From Charina bottae (taxonomy: Eukaryota; Chordata; Lepidosauria; Squamata; Charinaidae), in the NCBI GenBank assembly GCA_023362775.1, contig JALMGJ010000015.1, forward strand, positions 14,784,001 to 14,848,000: 64,000 nucleotides of DNA, read 5' to 3'. Positions 1 to 9,339 of this stretch are shown here, piece by piece. How positions within the stretch are numbered: position 1 is the first letter of the stretch; every line of letters begins with the position of its first letter. Under the pieces are notes generated by a model. It made no database searches. It had not been told where the DNA came from and saw only the letters and a program-made list of their open reading frames with translations. Made by a program: the position numbers and the translations under genes.

Positions 1-103
1 CCTGCCAGGATTCCGTGCAGGTCCTAGTGCCTGCCTTGTGCCTGGCTGCCTGCAAACCTGCCCTGCCAGGATTCCGTGCAGGTCCTAGTGCCTGCCTTGT
101 GCC
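1..103. repeat. 61-bp tandem repeat, about 1.7 copies, cut by the window edge
   Basis: The block starting CCTGCCAGGATTCCGTGCAG at 1 recurs at 62, and 42 bases match before the second copy ends. The unit is C/T/G-rich with many CCTGC and TGCC words, unlike the AT-rich surroundings. It probably continues to the left of the window. No coding potential is seen. Confidence 0.85.
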
Positions 104-111
104 CTGCTGTA

Positions 112-179
112 AGAGTGTGTCGCGAAATGATGCATGTCTAAAAAGTGTGTCACCAACATGAAAAGTTTGGAAAGCTCTG
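112..179. mobile_element. hAT family C relic, one end only
   Basis: The segment ends AAAAGTTTGGAAAGCTCTG, and the internal GTGTGTCACCAACA word recurs next to the same end in the complete copy at 32435-32594. The opposite end and its CTTTCCAAACT repeat are missing, so this is a truncated copy abutting the tandem repeat on its left. Confidence 0.6.
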
Positions 180-497
180 TATTAGACTTTTTAGTGCAAG
201 TGAAAGAATTTAAGGAAAAAAATAATTTGGTGGCTCAGTGAGATTAGTCAATAACACCTATACATACTGAAATTTGTATATATGTTTCTTGTCATATATC
301 CACATGTGCCTACAAACATGCAGCACCCAGTTTAGGGAAAAGGTATTTTTAAATAAAATATACACCAAAGATTTCACCTGAGGATAAATAGCAGCTTCTG
401 ATCTGCTCTAATGTTTATGCACTTATACAACTTTCCTCAAAAGTTGCCTTCCAAACATGGTGGGACTAAAACTCCCAGAATTCCTGAGAGCTGCAGT

Positions 498-1423
498 TTT
501 TTTATATATACTGTATATATCTATATTATTGAAGATTTTAATTACATACGAACTAAACTCAGAAAGAGAAAGCAAAGAGAGTAAAAAGTACAAAGAAAGA
601 AAAAGTAAAAAAGAAGAAAGAAAAGAAATAGGAAAGATTGAAATAAAGAAAAGAAATATATAAAGAAGTGACTTTCAATCTTCATCACAACAAGTATAAA
701 CCAGTTTGGTAGCTCTTCATCCCCTATAAAGTTACAAACAGATATCTCTTCTTCCCAGATAAACGGATCCTTTATCTATAAGCAAATCCATAAGCCATCA
801 AATTTTCAATCCTGGTGTCAGCAAAAAGTCTGTAAAGGGTTGCCAGAATTTCATAAAAGCATGTCTTATTTTAACCTTGATCAAATAAACCAACTTTATA
901 TTCCTTCCTTTTACCTCTGAAAATCTTAATCTTTAGTTCATTCAAATATTGTCATAGGATTTGATCTCTCAATTCTGTCTCCCATCGGATAGGCTTCTTC
1001 AAGGCTTTAACAAGCTGCTTTTGTAAATCCAATAAAAAGACATTCTACAGGTCATTCTCTTGGTTTATCATTTGCATTTCCCCTTTAATTTTTAAAACTT
1101 CAGCCAGCTTCTTTTGTATATCCAGTAAAGAATCCTTATCCGGATCATTCTCTTGGCCTACCACTTGTATTTCCACTTTAAATACCTTCTCTATCTTGTA
1201 ATCCACACTTTTAAATCTAATATTTCTGATTCCACTATTTCTGCATCAAGCAAGAATTGTTTCACATCTGTCATTCCTTCATTAGCATCCTTTAGACATA
1301 GTCTATCCATAGAAGCAGACATTATTACTGATACTGTTGATATTGAGGCTATTGATTTCTGGTCCCATTCTTCGAAGATCTCCTTTAGTATTTCAAATGT
1401 TGTAGTGTTTGGTGTCATTTTGT
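498..1423 (-). mobile_element. LINE-like insertion with an ORF1-like region only
   Basis: A 926-bp insertion is bounded by the 14-bp direct repeat TGAGAGCTGCAGTT (484-497 and 1424-1437). A T-run lies at the left edge, so the element is on the minus strand with its 3' end at 498. Its 5' end is only a few bases from an ATG at 1418. The 3' part is pyrimidine-rich, like the 3' end of the L1 copy at 61914-62286. The reading frames are broken and no reverse transcriptase motif is seen. The organisation (ORF1-like part joined directly to a 3' tail) resembles the mammalian HAL1 half-L1 elements. The L1 assignment is inference. Confidence 0.55.
1191..1418 (-). pseudogene. ORF1-like reading frame of the insertion, 75 codons then broken
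   Basis: The frame opens at the ATG at 1418 and encodes an acidic, serine- and leucine-containing segment with a Glu/Lys-rich flavour. It stops at 1191, and coding-like sequence continues in shifted frames to about 700. Beyond the stop, two imperfect copies of a roughly 90-bp unit (about 1008-1100 and 1100-1190) each encode a stretch with LLD-Q-L spacing, as expected of a coiled coil built by internal duplication. L1 ORF1 proteins are coiled-coil trimers, so this fits, but no RNA-binding domain was recognised. It is a dead copy. An unrelated protein retrocopy is the alternative. Confidence 0.4.
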
Positions 1424-1437
1424 CTGAGAGCTGCAGT

Positions 1438-2436
1438 TCTGAGAGATCTGAAAGGAGATGGCTCTGATCAACAAGTTTCTTTTCTGAGCGCTTGCATATT
1501 TGTTGACATCTGAGTCAACTAGAGTTTCAGATGTCAAATATGCTTGACCTTGCCACCAGGGCTAAAAGTGCAATGGGTGCACTTGGAAATCTTGCAATAC
1601 ATTGACATTAAATTTGTATTTGTAAATAGTAAAAAGCTGGCTCCAGGAGAAAAGTGTGCTAAAATATTAACTGAGGTTGCCTGTCTTTTATTGCAAGGTG
1701 GTTTTAATGTACTTTCTTTTTCTCAGTCTACATTTCTTGTTTGGAACCTTTCAGCACTTTGGAAAGATCATTTGATATTATTATTATTATTAGCAGATGG
1801 GGCAGTCACAGGTGCAAAGAATCCATGGGAAACGTCTGCTTTTTGACTGCTTAATGCTGAATGGAAGGTTTTTTTGGGACTTCTTATGTTTTCTCAGCTA
1901 TTTTGGGAGGTGAATCCCAGTGTCAAAGATTGCCAGGAAAAGATTCTGTGTAAACATGTGACATATTTCTATCCATGCGTTTGAGGCTACAGAATGATTT
2001 TTGTGTGTCTGGGCTATGTCAGATGCCACTCTAGATCTGAATGTCTTCCCTTATTACACTTCTTAAATCTGGAAAATTATGTCCAGTTAGTTGATATGAA
2101 CTCTTGATGTGGGAATGGCTGTTGCGTAGTTAGTGAATTAGCCCAATTCCCCAAGTTCACATGACACACTGTCCCATAATCTAGTCAACCACATTTTAGC
2201 CTGGTGTGTCATGCAAACCCAGGCAGTAAGTCACAGGATTCAGGCCAATGTGAGGTCCAAAGAGAAAAACAAAAATGTTTCCTGAGGCTTTTTGAGGTCC
2301 TGAAGCAAAGAACTCTTTGAGGTAAGTTTGCAGTAAGAATAAGGACAATTTTGTTATGAGGAAGTATTGTTCCTCCTCATTCACATTGTTGCAACTCTAT
2401 CATTAAAAAATGCTGGATTTCCATTAAAAAGATCTT
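1438..2436. other. No gene seen: unique-looking AT-rich DNA
   Basis: Only short random frames occur. A stretch around 2110-2240 (TTAGTGAATTAGCCC and nearby) has the feel of an old interspersed repeat, but neither ends nor family could be defined. Confidence 0.5.
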
Positions 2437-2438
2437 TT

Positions 2439-2494
2439 ATCCATCCATCCATCCATCCATCCATCCATCCATCCATCCATCCATCCATCCATCC
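2439..2494. repeat. (ATCC)n microsatellite
   Basis: Fourteen uninterrupted ATCC units. Confidence 0.97.
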
Positions 2495-2669
2495 GGTATT
2501 ATACTGGATAATATATCTCAATGAATAAGGCAGTTTTTTTTAACAGTTTGCATTCATTGCCAATATTAATCTTTCCCAACATGGGAGACATTATCTCATT
2601 CTACATAAGGAAAACAGTTAAGCCCCAAATTCTTCTCCAGAGAGTGTGCCCCCAAACAGCTTCCACTTC

Positions 2670-3130
2670 CACTTGACCCCATCCAGATATTTTGAGAGTA
2701 AAAAAAAGGTAAAGGTACCCCCCGCACATTTGTGCAGTCGTGTCCGACTCTAGGGGCCGGTGCTCATCTCCGTTTGTTAGCCAAAGAGCCAGCGTTGTCC
2801 GAAGACGCTTCCACTGTCATGTGGCCGCATGACATGCGCGGAACGCTGTTACCTACCCACCGAAGTGGTACCTCTTCATCTTCTTGCATTTGCATGCTTT
2901 CGAATTGCTAGGTTGGCAAGAGCTGGAGCTAGTGCGGGTGCTCACTCCGCACGCAGGGCTAGGGATTCGAACCTCCGAACTTGCAATCTTCCGATCGACA
3001 AGCCTGGCGTCTTACCCGCTGAGCCACCACGCCCCTATTTTGAGAGTACAACTCCCCAATTTCTGAATTGCCACAAATGCTGGGAACTGTGATCCCAACA
3101 TGCCAGGAGGGCACTAGGTTGGGAAGAGTT
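2670..3130. mobile_element. hAT-like relic interrupted by a SINE
   Basis: The flanks around the SINE read CCAGATATTTTGAGAGTACAA on the left and end with AGGGCACTAGGTTGGGAAGA on the right. They pair loosely with each other, in the pattern of old short hAT elements. Terminal repeats and target duplication are too worn to place. Confidence 0.4.
2701..3035 (-). mobile_element. Sauria-type SINE with Bov-B tail, subtype 1
   Basis: On the minus strand it begins GGGGCGTGGTGGCTCAGCGG (A box inside), has a B box of the GGTTCGAATCC form and ends in the tail AGTCGGACACGACTGCAC followed by an ACCTTTACC run. The 13-bp target duplication TATTTTGAGAGTA is exact (2688-2700 and 3036-3048). The Bov-B-like tail means it was mobilised by an RTE-clade LINE. 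Subtype 1 markers are the AATCCCTAGCCC B-box region and the CACAAATGTGC tail insert. Confidence 0.92.
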
Positions 3131-3244
3131 GCCCCAAAGCATATCCTCGAAGACTTTGCAGTGCACAAAGATTTTGTGTGTGATGGTGTGATTGGTGTGA
3201 TGTAAACAGGCAAATAATGTTCTGGCCTGCAACTTCTGAAAATT

Positions 3245-3490
3245 AATTTGTTCTCCTCCTATTTCTCTGGAGAAGGATCTAATGGTGGGAAAGGTAGAAG
3301 GAAAGAGAAGAAGAGGATGACCAGCAGCAACATGGATAGACTCATTTACAGTGGCGATGGGTGCACTGTTGGAAGACATGAAAGAACAGGTTAGGGATAG
3401 ATCGTCATGGAGAAAATCTATCTGTGTAGTTGCTAAGAGTTGACAATGTCTTGATGGCACATAATCAGTCAACCAACCAACCAACCAATC
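3245..3490 (+). mobile_element. RTE-clade LINE 3' end
   Basis: Translation gives a region with GKVEGKRR, then WIDSFTVAMG, a KEQVRDRSSWRKS motif and a terminal LDGT. This is the C-terminal layout of Bov-B/RTE reverse transcriptases. Two in-frame TGA codons stand where CGA is expected, consistent with CpG decay. The 3' end is an (AACC)n tail after CACATAATCAGTC. It is strongly 5' truncated. A second copy lies on the minus strand at 52285-52672. Confidence 0.75.
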
Positions 3491-3739
3491 ATATGCCAAT
3501 CTGCAGTGATAAGAACATGCGTGCAAGTGCAGATCTCCTGGTTGTTTGGTTATGAACTAGAAACAATGGTTCCTTGCCATGATCCCTACATCCCAGGGAA
3601 CTCCTGAAACTGGCTTGCAATTCACATTTGATGCAATCACTGTGGATGAAAGTGGGCAAAACCCATTGGGAACAATGAATTGTGCTTTGCCAGGCCATAG
3701 TATTGCACAATTGATATCATAGTACCGGGATGGTAGGGA

Positions 3740-3762
3740 GATAGATAGATAGATAGATAGAA
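3740..3762. repeat. (GATA)n microsatellite
   Basis: Short run of GATA/ATAG units, followed by an AAAG stretch. Confidence 0.9.
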
Positions 3763-4839
3763 AGAAAAAGTATCTATCAGTAGCTGCTTCCCAAAAAAGT
3801 TCTGATTGGTTGATGCCTAAATTGGGATTCTGGGCAGTGTTTTATAAAAGGATAATGTATCTTTAAGCCTAGGTGCCCTTCAGGGAAATGTATTGGATAA
3901 ATGTCTTCTGAAAAGCCGGTAAATATTCCATCGCCTCACTGTCATTACTGCCATGAAATGATAATGAAGCATGAAAGAAATATAATTCCATATTCAGATG
4001 ACAGCATTAGCCTTCATAAGCAAACTGAAATATTTATTAGTAAAATGTTCAGTATCTACGCCAGTAATCTAAGAAAAAAAAAGGACAAAAATGTTTTATA
4101 ATAAAAAAGAGATTGAATGCAGAGGTAAAATCTGGTTGGCTGATTTTATTGCTTATTATTAAATCCTGGCAAAACAATTATTTTTTTTTCTTTTCATTAG
4201 TAAGGCACCCAAATTAAAACTATGCCCCCAGGCTGTGAGGTTTACAGTAGTGATTAAAAACAAGAAATTGTGATACATGGGGCTTTTTTTGACAATGGCA
4301 TAATCAAATTCATTCATAATGTTAAATCTTTCACTGACAATTTTTTTTAAAGCAGTGAAATACAACAGCCAAAAGAACTACATGCCACAACTATCAAGGA
4401 ACAGAAATTAGAGGGGCCTTGTTTAAATAGGAAACTTACACAATGTTTCTATAATCTTGAATACAAACATTAGAGTGTAGTTAATTAGGGTAATTATTGT
4501 CTAAATTGTGCCTAATTGTTTTATGCTGAATAGAAATGCCATGAATGAAATCTTCTGAGTTGGTACAAGACTTGGAAGGGAAGGTGGAGTAGCTAAATCT
4601 TTAGAAATAATGTGATAAGTTTGGATTGTATTTCCTTTTGAGGAAGGAAAGATTATCCCAAAGTAGACCAAGACAGAAATAAACTTATGTCTTGACCTCT
4701 GTTTCACCTTTTTGAAAAGAAGGTGTACAAGACTCATTTACAATATGTGCATAGCTAAGTATTTGTCTACTTGAAAGCACATCCTTTAAGGAAGGGGTGA
4801 GAGCAAGAAAGATCTTTGAAGTGGATGAAAAATTAGGAA

Positions 4840-5330
4840 TTCAAGTGACCACAATCAATTCTGAAACACTGCACAAAATTAATTACAGTTTTGCATCAGA
4901 AGCAAGAATGTAGATTTCAGACAGTGGGTGTCATTTATCTCTCAGCTGCACAATATACAAGGCGATTAAAAAGCCAAATCTGTTCCCACCCCCGGTGTCT
5001 AAGCCTAACAGAGGCTGTGAAGTACAAATGATTAACTCCAAATCATTCAAGGGATTGTACAGATGCTTCAGCTTGAATGAAATTTGCAGCAAGTCAAAAA
5101 CATTACGTGAGGACAGATTTGCAGTTCTTTATCAAAATCTAGCTTGATTATCGCTGGCAGAAGCCAGATAAATTGCAGACTAATGCAGACTGGAGCTGGA
5201 GAATGCTTAGCACCAGAAGGGAAACCGAGTCTAGTAATTTCTATCTATTTTTAATTGCTTGCCTTCCATTTGCATTTTTATGCAATTGGATTTAAGGCTC
5301 TAACTAATTTCTCGAGGCAACTACTCCATT
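4840..5330. promoter_or_regulatory. Possible conserved non-coding element
   Basis: The block lacks repeat signatures and is rich in homeodomain-like cores (AATTAATTA, GATTAA, TAATTTC), with POU-like TTTGCAT words (5270s) and an isolated CpG-bearing GATTATCGCTGGC. The call rests on texture only, with no comparative data. Confidence 0.25.
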
Positions 5331-5879
5331 ATATCTGAGGCACCGGCAACCTGTGCAACTGTCAGACCAGCTTCCCTTCCAGAAACGTTTTGGTGAAAAT
5401 GTTCATCCTAAGAAGGCATTGTATGAAGAAGCTGGTATGGAGGTACTGTTGAAGTATCTACCTTCAAATCAGTGCCTCAGAAGATACTGTATAAGTGATA
5501 TGATAGTTTGGATCTCAAAAGCTGAGAGGAAGGAAGAAATGTATTAGACCCACATTTGTGTTCTTCTGTGAACTTTTGTGCAAGTGGAAATCTTCTTGCC
5601 CCACAAAGTACCATGGATGATGTTATCGTATGAGAAATGATAGAAAAATAAGGGGTAATTGAACAGGGATTATCATTCTGTCTTCCCCAATCTTGTGCCT
5701 TCCATTTGGGTCTACAATTCCCAGAAATCCATGCTGCCATCAGTTAGAAGTGGCAACACTCCTGCTTTCCATTGACTTGCAGGACAGTCAAATTTGACTG
5801 GAGAAGAAGAAAAACTTCATATGGATAAAACCTTTCTGATAATGGAAGCAACCAGCTTGGAAAGTGATGTCAGCCCTTC

Positions 5880-6125
5880 AAAGTAGACCAGACTAGGAAA
5901 CCAAAGTCATGCAGGCCAATACAACTTTTATTATAAGGTTACAGTAACAGAAACGTGCAAATCTGAATAAGCTTCCTCCTCCCTTTATCTTCATGAGAAC
6001 TTGGGAGGGTCATGTCTGAGATCAAATTACGTTTCTGCCCCAGACTCAGATTTCGTTTATCTGACCATTGCCTTGGTTGCAGCTCTTCCTCCTGTTCCTC
6101 AAGGTTATTCCTACTTCTCATTACA
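5880..6125 (-). mobile_element. LTR-like fragment
   Basis: It resembles 13376-13660. Both have CTTTTATT (an AATAAAAG signal on the minus strand), then TGCAAATCTGA, a CCTCCTCCC tract and a TTGGGAGG/TTAGGGAGG box in the same order. The TTGCAGCTCTTCCTCCTG part also recurs near 51370. LTR ends and target duplication were not found, so the class is tentative. Confidence 0.35.
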
Positions 6126-6187
6126 GGTGATGGGTTCCTCTTCCATGGAGATACTGAAACAAAGGTTGGGTGCTGGTTTTGCTAGGA

Positions 6188-6304
6188 CTACCAGGTCTGG
6201 GCTGCAAAACATATCACCACTAGATGGCAGCATAGAGACCCAGAAAACTTGATTTCTTTGCTCCCCTCTAGTAGGGGCCCGAGTTTTACAACCCAGATCT
6301 GTAG
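6188..6304. mobile_element. Short element with 22-bp imperfect terminal inverted repeats
   Basis: The left end contains GGTCTGGGCTGCAAAAC. The right end (6283-6304) contains GTTTTACAACCCAGATC, its near complement. A second element with the same ends sits at 10628-10732. No clear target duplication is visible, so the superfamily is unknown. Confidence 0.5.
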
Positions 6305-6609
6305 ATCGAGTTTTTGCAGCTTGAAAATTCAGTACTGAATTGGATATTGGACTAGGCAAGTTTCCATCTTTAAATTCTCTGATTCTATGGAAAACCCTCC
6401 CATAAAACAAGTCAAAGTGAGCTGTGGCATTGGCAGCAAAGTGCAATGATGCCAAATGATCACATGCACAGTGATGTCATCACTGTTGGAATAATCCAAA
6501 TTAGTCTACTGTCTTTGACAATTGGGTAAGGTTGGCCTAAGTTCTGCTGATTAGAAGAAAGCAATGGCTCTATAAGAGGATGATGATGATGATAAACAAT
6601 AACACATTT

Positions 6610-6814
6610 GATGTATTGTCGAAGGCTTTCACGGCCGGAGTTCGATGGCTGTTGTGGGTCTTCCGGGCTGTGTGGCCGTGTTCTGGAAGTTGTGGTTCCT
6701 AACGTTTCGCCAGCATCTGTGGCCAGCATCTTCAGAGGGCAGATGCTGGCGAAACGTTAGGAACCACAACTTCCAGAACACGGCCACACAGCCCGGAAGA
6801 CCCACAACAGCCAT
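6610..6814 (-). mobile_element. Penelope-like insertion built as a 75-bp perfect inverted repeat
   Basis: The 205-bp unit is bounded by a 13-bp direct repeat CAATAACACATTT (6597-6609 and 6815-6827). Inside, 6645-6719 and 6740-6814 are perfect inverted copies separated by 20 bases. The sequence family (GGCTTTCACGGCCGG, GAAACGTTAGG, CTTCAGAGG) recurs in many amniote genomes. The CTGAAGA...GAAACGTT pairing links it to hammerhead-bearing Penelope-like elements. That assignment is from the motif, not from a protein. No GIY-YIG or RT coding remains. Confidence 0.6.
6697..6740 (-). ncRNA. Weak hammerhead-like core
   Basis: On the minus strand CTGAAGA (6729-6735) is followed after 20 bases by GAAAC and the palindrome ACGT with U as the next base. 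Stem II is poor: only GCU/GGC can pair, one pair being a wobble. Stem I is at most CCU/AGG. Probably inactive. Confidence 0.3.
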
Positions 6815-6922
6815 CAATAACACATTTCTTTGAGTTGCTCTAAATTGCATCCATGCAAGGAACACATCCTAGTAACTAAGCAGAGACACAATCCCATCAC
6901 TTGCTATTATTTTTGGACTCAA

Positions 6923-6924
<2 letters not shown>

Positions 6925-6976
<52 letters not shown>
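6925..6976. repeat. (AG)n microsatellite
   Basis: About 26 uninterrupted AG units. Confidence 0.97.
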
Positions 6977-6980
<4 letters not shown>

Positions 6981-8969
6981 ATGCACAGAGCATGCTGCTG
7001 TATTGACTCACTATTTTCACTAGATTCCTGAAAAATACAGTTGAACACACAACAAGACAATATCCAGGGTGCCCTGAGTGAAGTGGTGTCTAATCTTGGT
7101 TCTGTCCTCAGTATTTTAGATGCCATTTCATTAATCCTTAAGTGTACCTAGATTTTCTGAGGCCACCTGGATTTCCAAGAACACCTTGATTTTCTTCTTC
7201 TTCTTTTTTTTTTTTTAAAAAACTGCTTAAATAGTGTAATCAAATTTATCTTGGAGTTGACTTTTACATGATGGGGAGAACAACGTATTTCTAAATAGTC
7301 TTTACTCAACTCATTTTTTGAGCTTTGAAAAGACACATTTATTTGGAATGAGCCCTATGCTGATCATAAGGGAAGGAAAAGAGAGACCCCCCCCAATCCA
7401 ACTTTGCAAAGCTCAGTTTACAACCATCTGTTCATCAGCCTAAGAGAGAATTGCTGGATTGAGACCATCGCGAGTCCTTTTAAATTGTCCTTGCTAGCAT
7501 CTGACAGAACATGTACTTTTCAAAACATGCTTTGATCATTGAGGATTAACCAGAGGGTTGAAAAAAAAAGAGCATTTGCCTTCAGGGCAGAAATGGAAAA
7601 TTTCACAGATATCTAACCCATGGCAAGGCCTTATAACAGGTGGGAATGTGGAATGAATTTCTTTCCTGCTTAGAAATAGATTTGGTAGCACAAGTCTCTA
7701 TCTCCGGTGATCACACGATCCCAATGGATTCACACTGGACCCTGACCAGGGTCCTGCCTTGATGTATATTTGAGATTGTATTTTGGATGACAGAAATGTT
7801 CATGACTTGCACAAATGTATTGATTTTCTTTTCCTCTCTGTGTCTCTCCCACCCACCTTCAATAGACTGGAGCGTGGTGTGTAGTTAAGAGGCAGGAAGG
7901 GCGAGCGAGAGAGAAAAGAAGCTGTTGAAACAGTGTTGAATCTACTTCTTAGAATCCTGGGTTATCAAACTCATTAATCTACATGTCAAGAGGCTAGGAA
8001 TGAATAATTGTGTGTTAGAATTTATCTGCCAACATGATAGCTACTTTTCAGGTCTTTCTACAGAGCTCTTTTATTGTGCTGGCCTTTATTATATGCTTTC
8101 TTCTCTCTTTCTCTCTCCTCTTGCCATTCCGTTGGGGAGCTTCAGAAATATATATCTCAGCAGCAGGGAGGAGAATGGCTGAAACGCTGCAGCCACCCAG
8201 CCTCTGTACACCTTTTTTTTTGGGTGGTGGTGGTTTGTAGTGGTCAGGCCTGAATGCAGTTTAGTTGCCGTTATAAATAAGTTAATTACTTTTGAACCAT
8301 AGGAATATTTGTGAAATCCATGCATGCATGTGTGCGGTGTGTATGTTCAAGCCAATCACTGGAGTCAATTTTTTTTGGCCTTTTGATGGGATGTGGAGGG
8401 AGGGGGGGATTTGTAGCTTTACCTGGTTTATTCAAATAAAATAGAATTTTTTAAGACAAAGAGGCTTTAAAATAAGGTAGGTTTTGAATAGATTTGAATA
8501 TCTGAAATTCTTACAGACCAAACCTTATCCAATTACAGCAGTTCTTTTGCCATCAAAAACAATAATATATCACCACCACCACCACCACCACCACCAAAAA
8601 TAATTTGGGGGAAAGACCTTGATGTAATCTCATGTTTTAATTTTTTTCTTATTACAAGAATTAAACCAATCCTTTATTGGCTGAATGTTCTGTAAAATTC
8701 ACAGGGTTGTCTGAGCTCACATACTGACTAGGTCAGCCTGTGGTATGTTTGGCTTAGTGCATTGTGTGAAACTAGCTAAAATTATTTATAAACTGGTGGT
8801 TTAGCATGTTGCCTTCCATATACCTATTTTTCTAAAGTGAAAATTGGCACGTTGGACATTTGCACAGATCCCAACTCCAACCAATTGGTGCTTATTCCGG
8901 AAGTCATGATTGAACAAAACTTGGCACAGTATGTGAATCTATTTGGTGGTAGATGAAAAGCCTCTACAC
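6977..8969. other. No gene seen: unique AT-rich DNA with simple repeats
   Basis: Contains T-rich tracts near 7205, an (ACC)n run at 8571-8595 and homopolymer runs. Short frames here are low complexity. Confidence 0.5.
8571..8595. repeat. (ACC)n microsatellite
   Basis: Eight trinucleotide units. Confidence 0.95.
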
Positions 8970-9075
8970 CAGTGTTTTTCAAGCTTGGAAACTTTAAGAT
9001 ATGTGGACTTCAACTCCCAGCATTCTGGGAATTGAAGTCCACACATCTTAAAGTTGCCATGTTTGGAAAACACTG
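8970..9075. mobile_element. hAT family A short palindromic element
   Basis: The 106-bp imperfect palindrome starts CAGTGTTTTTCAAGC and ends GTTTGGAAAACACTG. Its arms share ACTTTAAGATATGTGGACTTC-like sequence. The 8-bp target duplication CTCTACAC is perfect (8962-8969 and 9076-9083), diagnostic of hAT transposition. It is non-autonomous, and the full length folds into one hairpin. Confidence 0.92.
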
Positions 9076-9179
9076 CTCTACACCTTAGGGGAAGAATCTT
9101 GGCTTTCTGTGTGAAAGATAGCTCTGAAAGAAAAAAGAAAAAAAGAGAGATGTATGATATAGGAAGGATCTGAGATGGG

Positions 9180-9330
9180 TCTTAATCCATGTAGCCAACC
9201 TAGCTCAGGAATGTTCACTCAAAGCATGGTCTGCATGCATCTGATGAAGTGAGCTGCAGGTCACAAAAGCCTATGCCTTTTAATAAAATGTGTTGGTCAG
9301 AAAAGGGTGCTACCAGGCTCTTACTCATAT
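9180..9330 (+). mobile_element. Penelope-like 3' end, widespread amniote repeat
   Basis: The order GCATCTGATGAAGTGAGCTG, then AAAAGCCTATGCC, then TAATAAAATGTGTTGGTCAG, then GGTGCTACCAGGCTC matches a repeat common in reptile genomes (recalled, not searched). No target duplication was found. The ends are approximate. A decayed hammerhead core lies at 9237-9276. Confidence 0.5.
9237..9276 (+). ncRNA. Decayed hammerhead ribozyme core
   Basis: CTGATGA (9241-9247) is followed by a GTGA...TCAC stem II and then AAAA where GAAA is required, a change expected from CpG decay of CACGAAAG. Stem I is GCAT (9237-9240) with ATGC (9273-9276). The loss of G in GAAA should inactivate it. Confidence 0.35.
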
Positions 9331-9339
9331 TGGGAGAAG

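Larger units (their letters stand above)
440..1450. mobile_element. hAT-like short element relic, split by a LINE insertion
   Basis: The left part (about 440-497) reads GGTGGGACTAAAACTCCCAG, the typical inner sequence of short hAT elements of the 8970 and 36867 type. It resumes at 1424 after the insertion at 498-1423. The break is marked by TGAGAGCTGCAGTT on both sides. The outer ends are not clear. Confidence 0.5.
3500..5876. other. No gene seen: mostly unique AT-rich DNA
   Basis: It holds a short (GATA)n run at 3740-3762, A-rich tracts, and the possible conserved block listed separately at 4840-5330. A worn hAT-like motif (CTACAATTCCCAGAAATCC) lies near 5712. No frame resembles a known protein. 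Confidence 0.5.

Noticed and set aside
2829..3213. Overlapping frames with recurring PTEVVP and LPAEPPRP strings, also seen near 11300, 26400, 41700, 56400 and 60700
   Set aside because: They are translations of the same SINE in different places, not a gene family.
3035..3526. 163-codon minus-strand frame
   Set aside because: It is the antisense of the RTE LINE end plus flanking SINE sequence. The sense strand carries the real coding remnant.
6869..7126. Frame with a long Ser-Leu run
   Set aside because: It is a translation of the (AG)n microsatellite.
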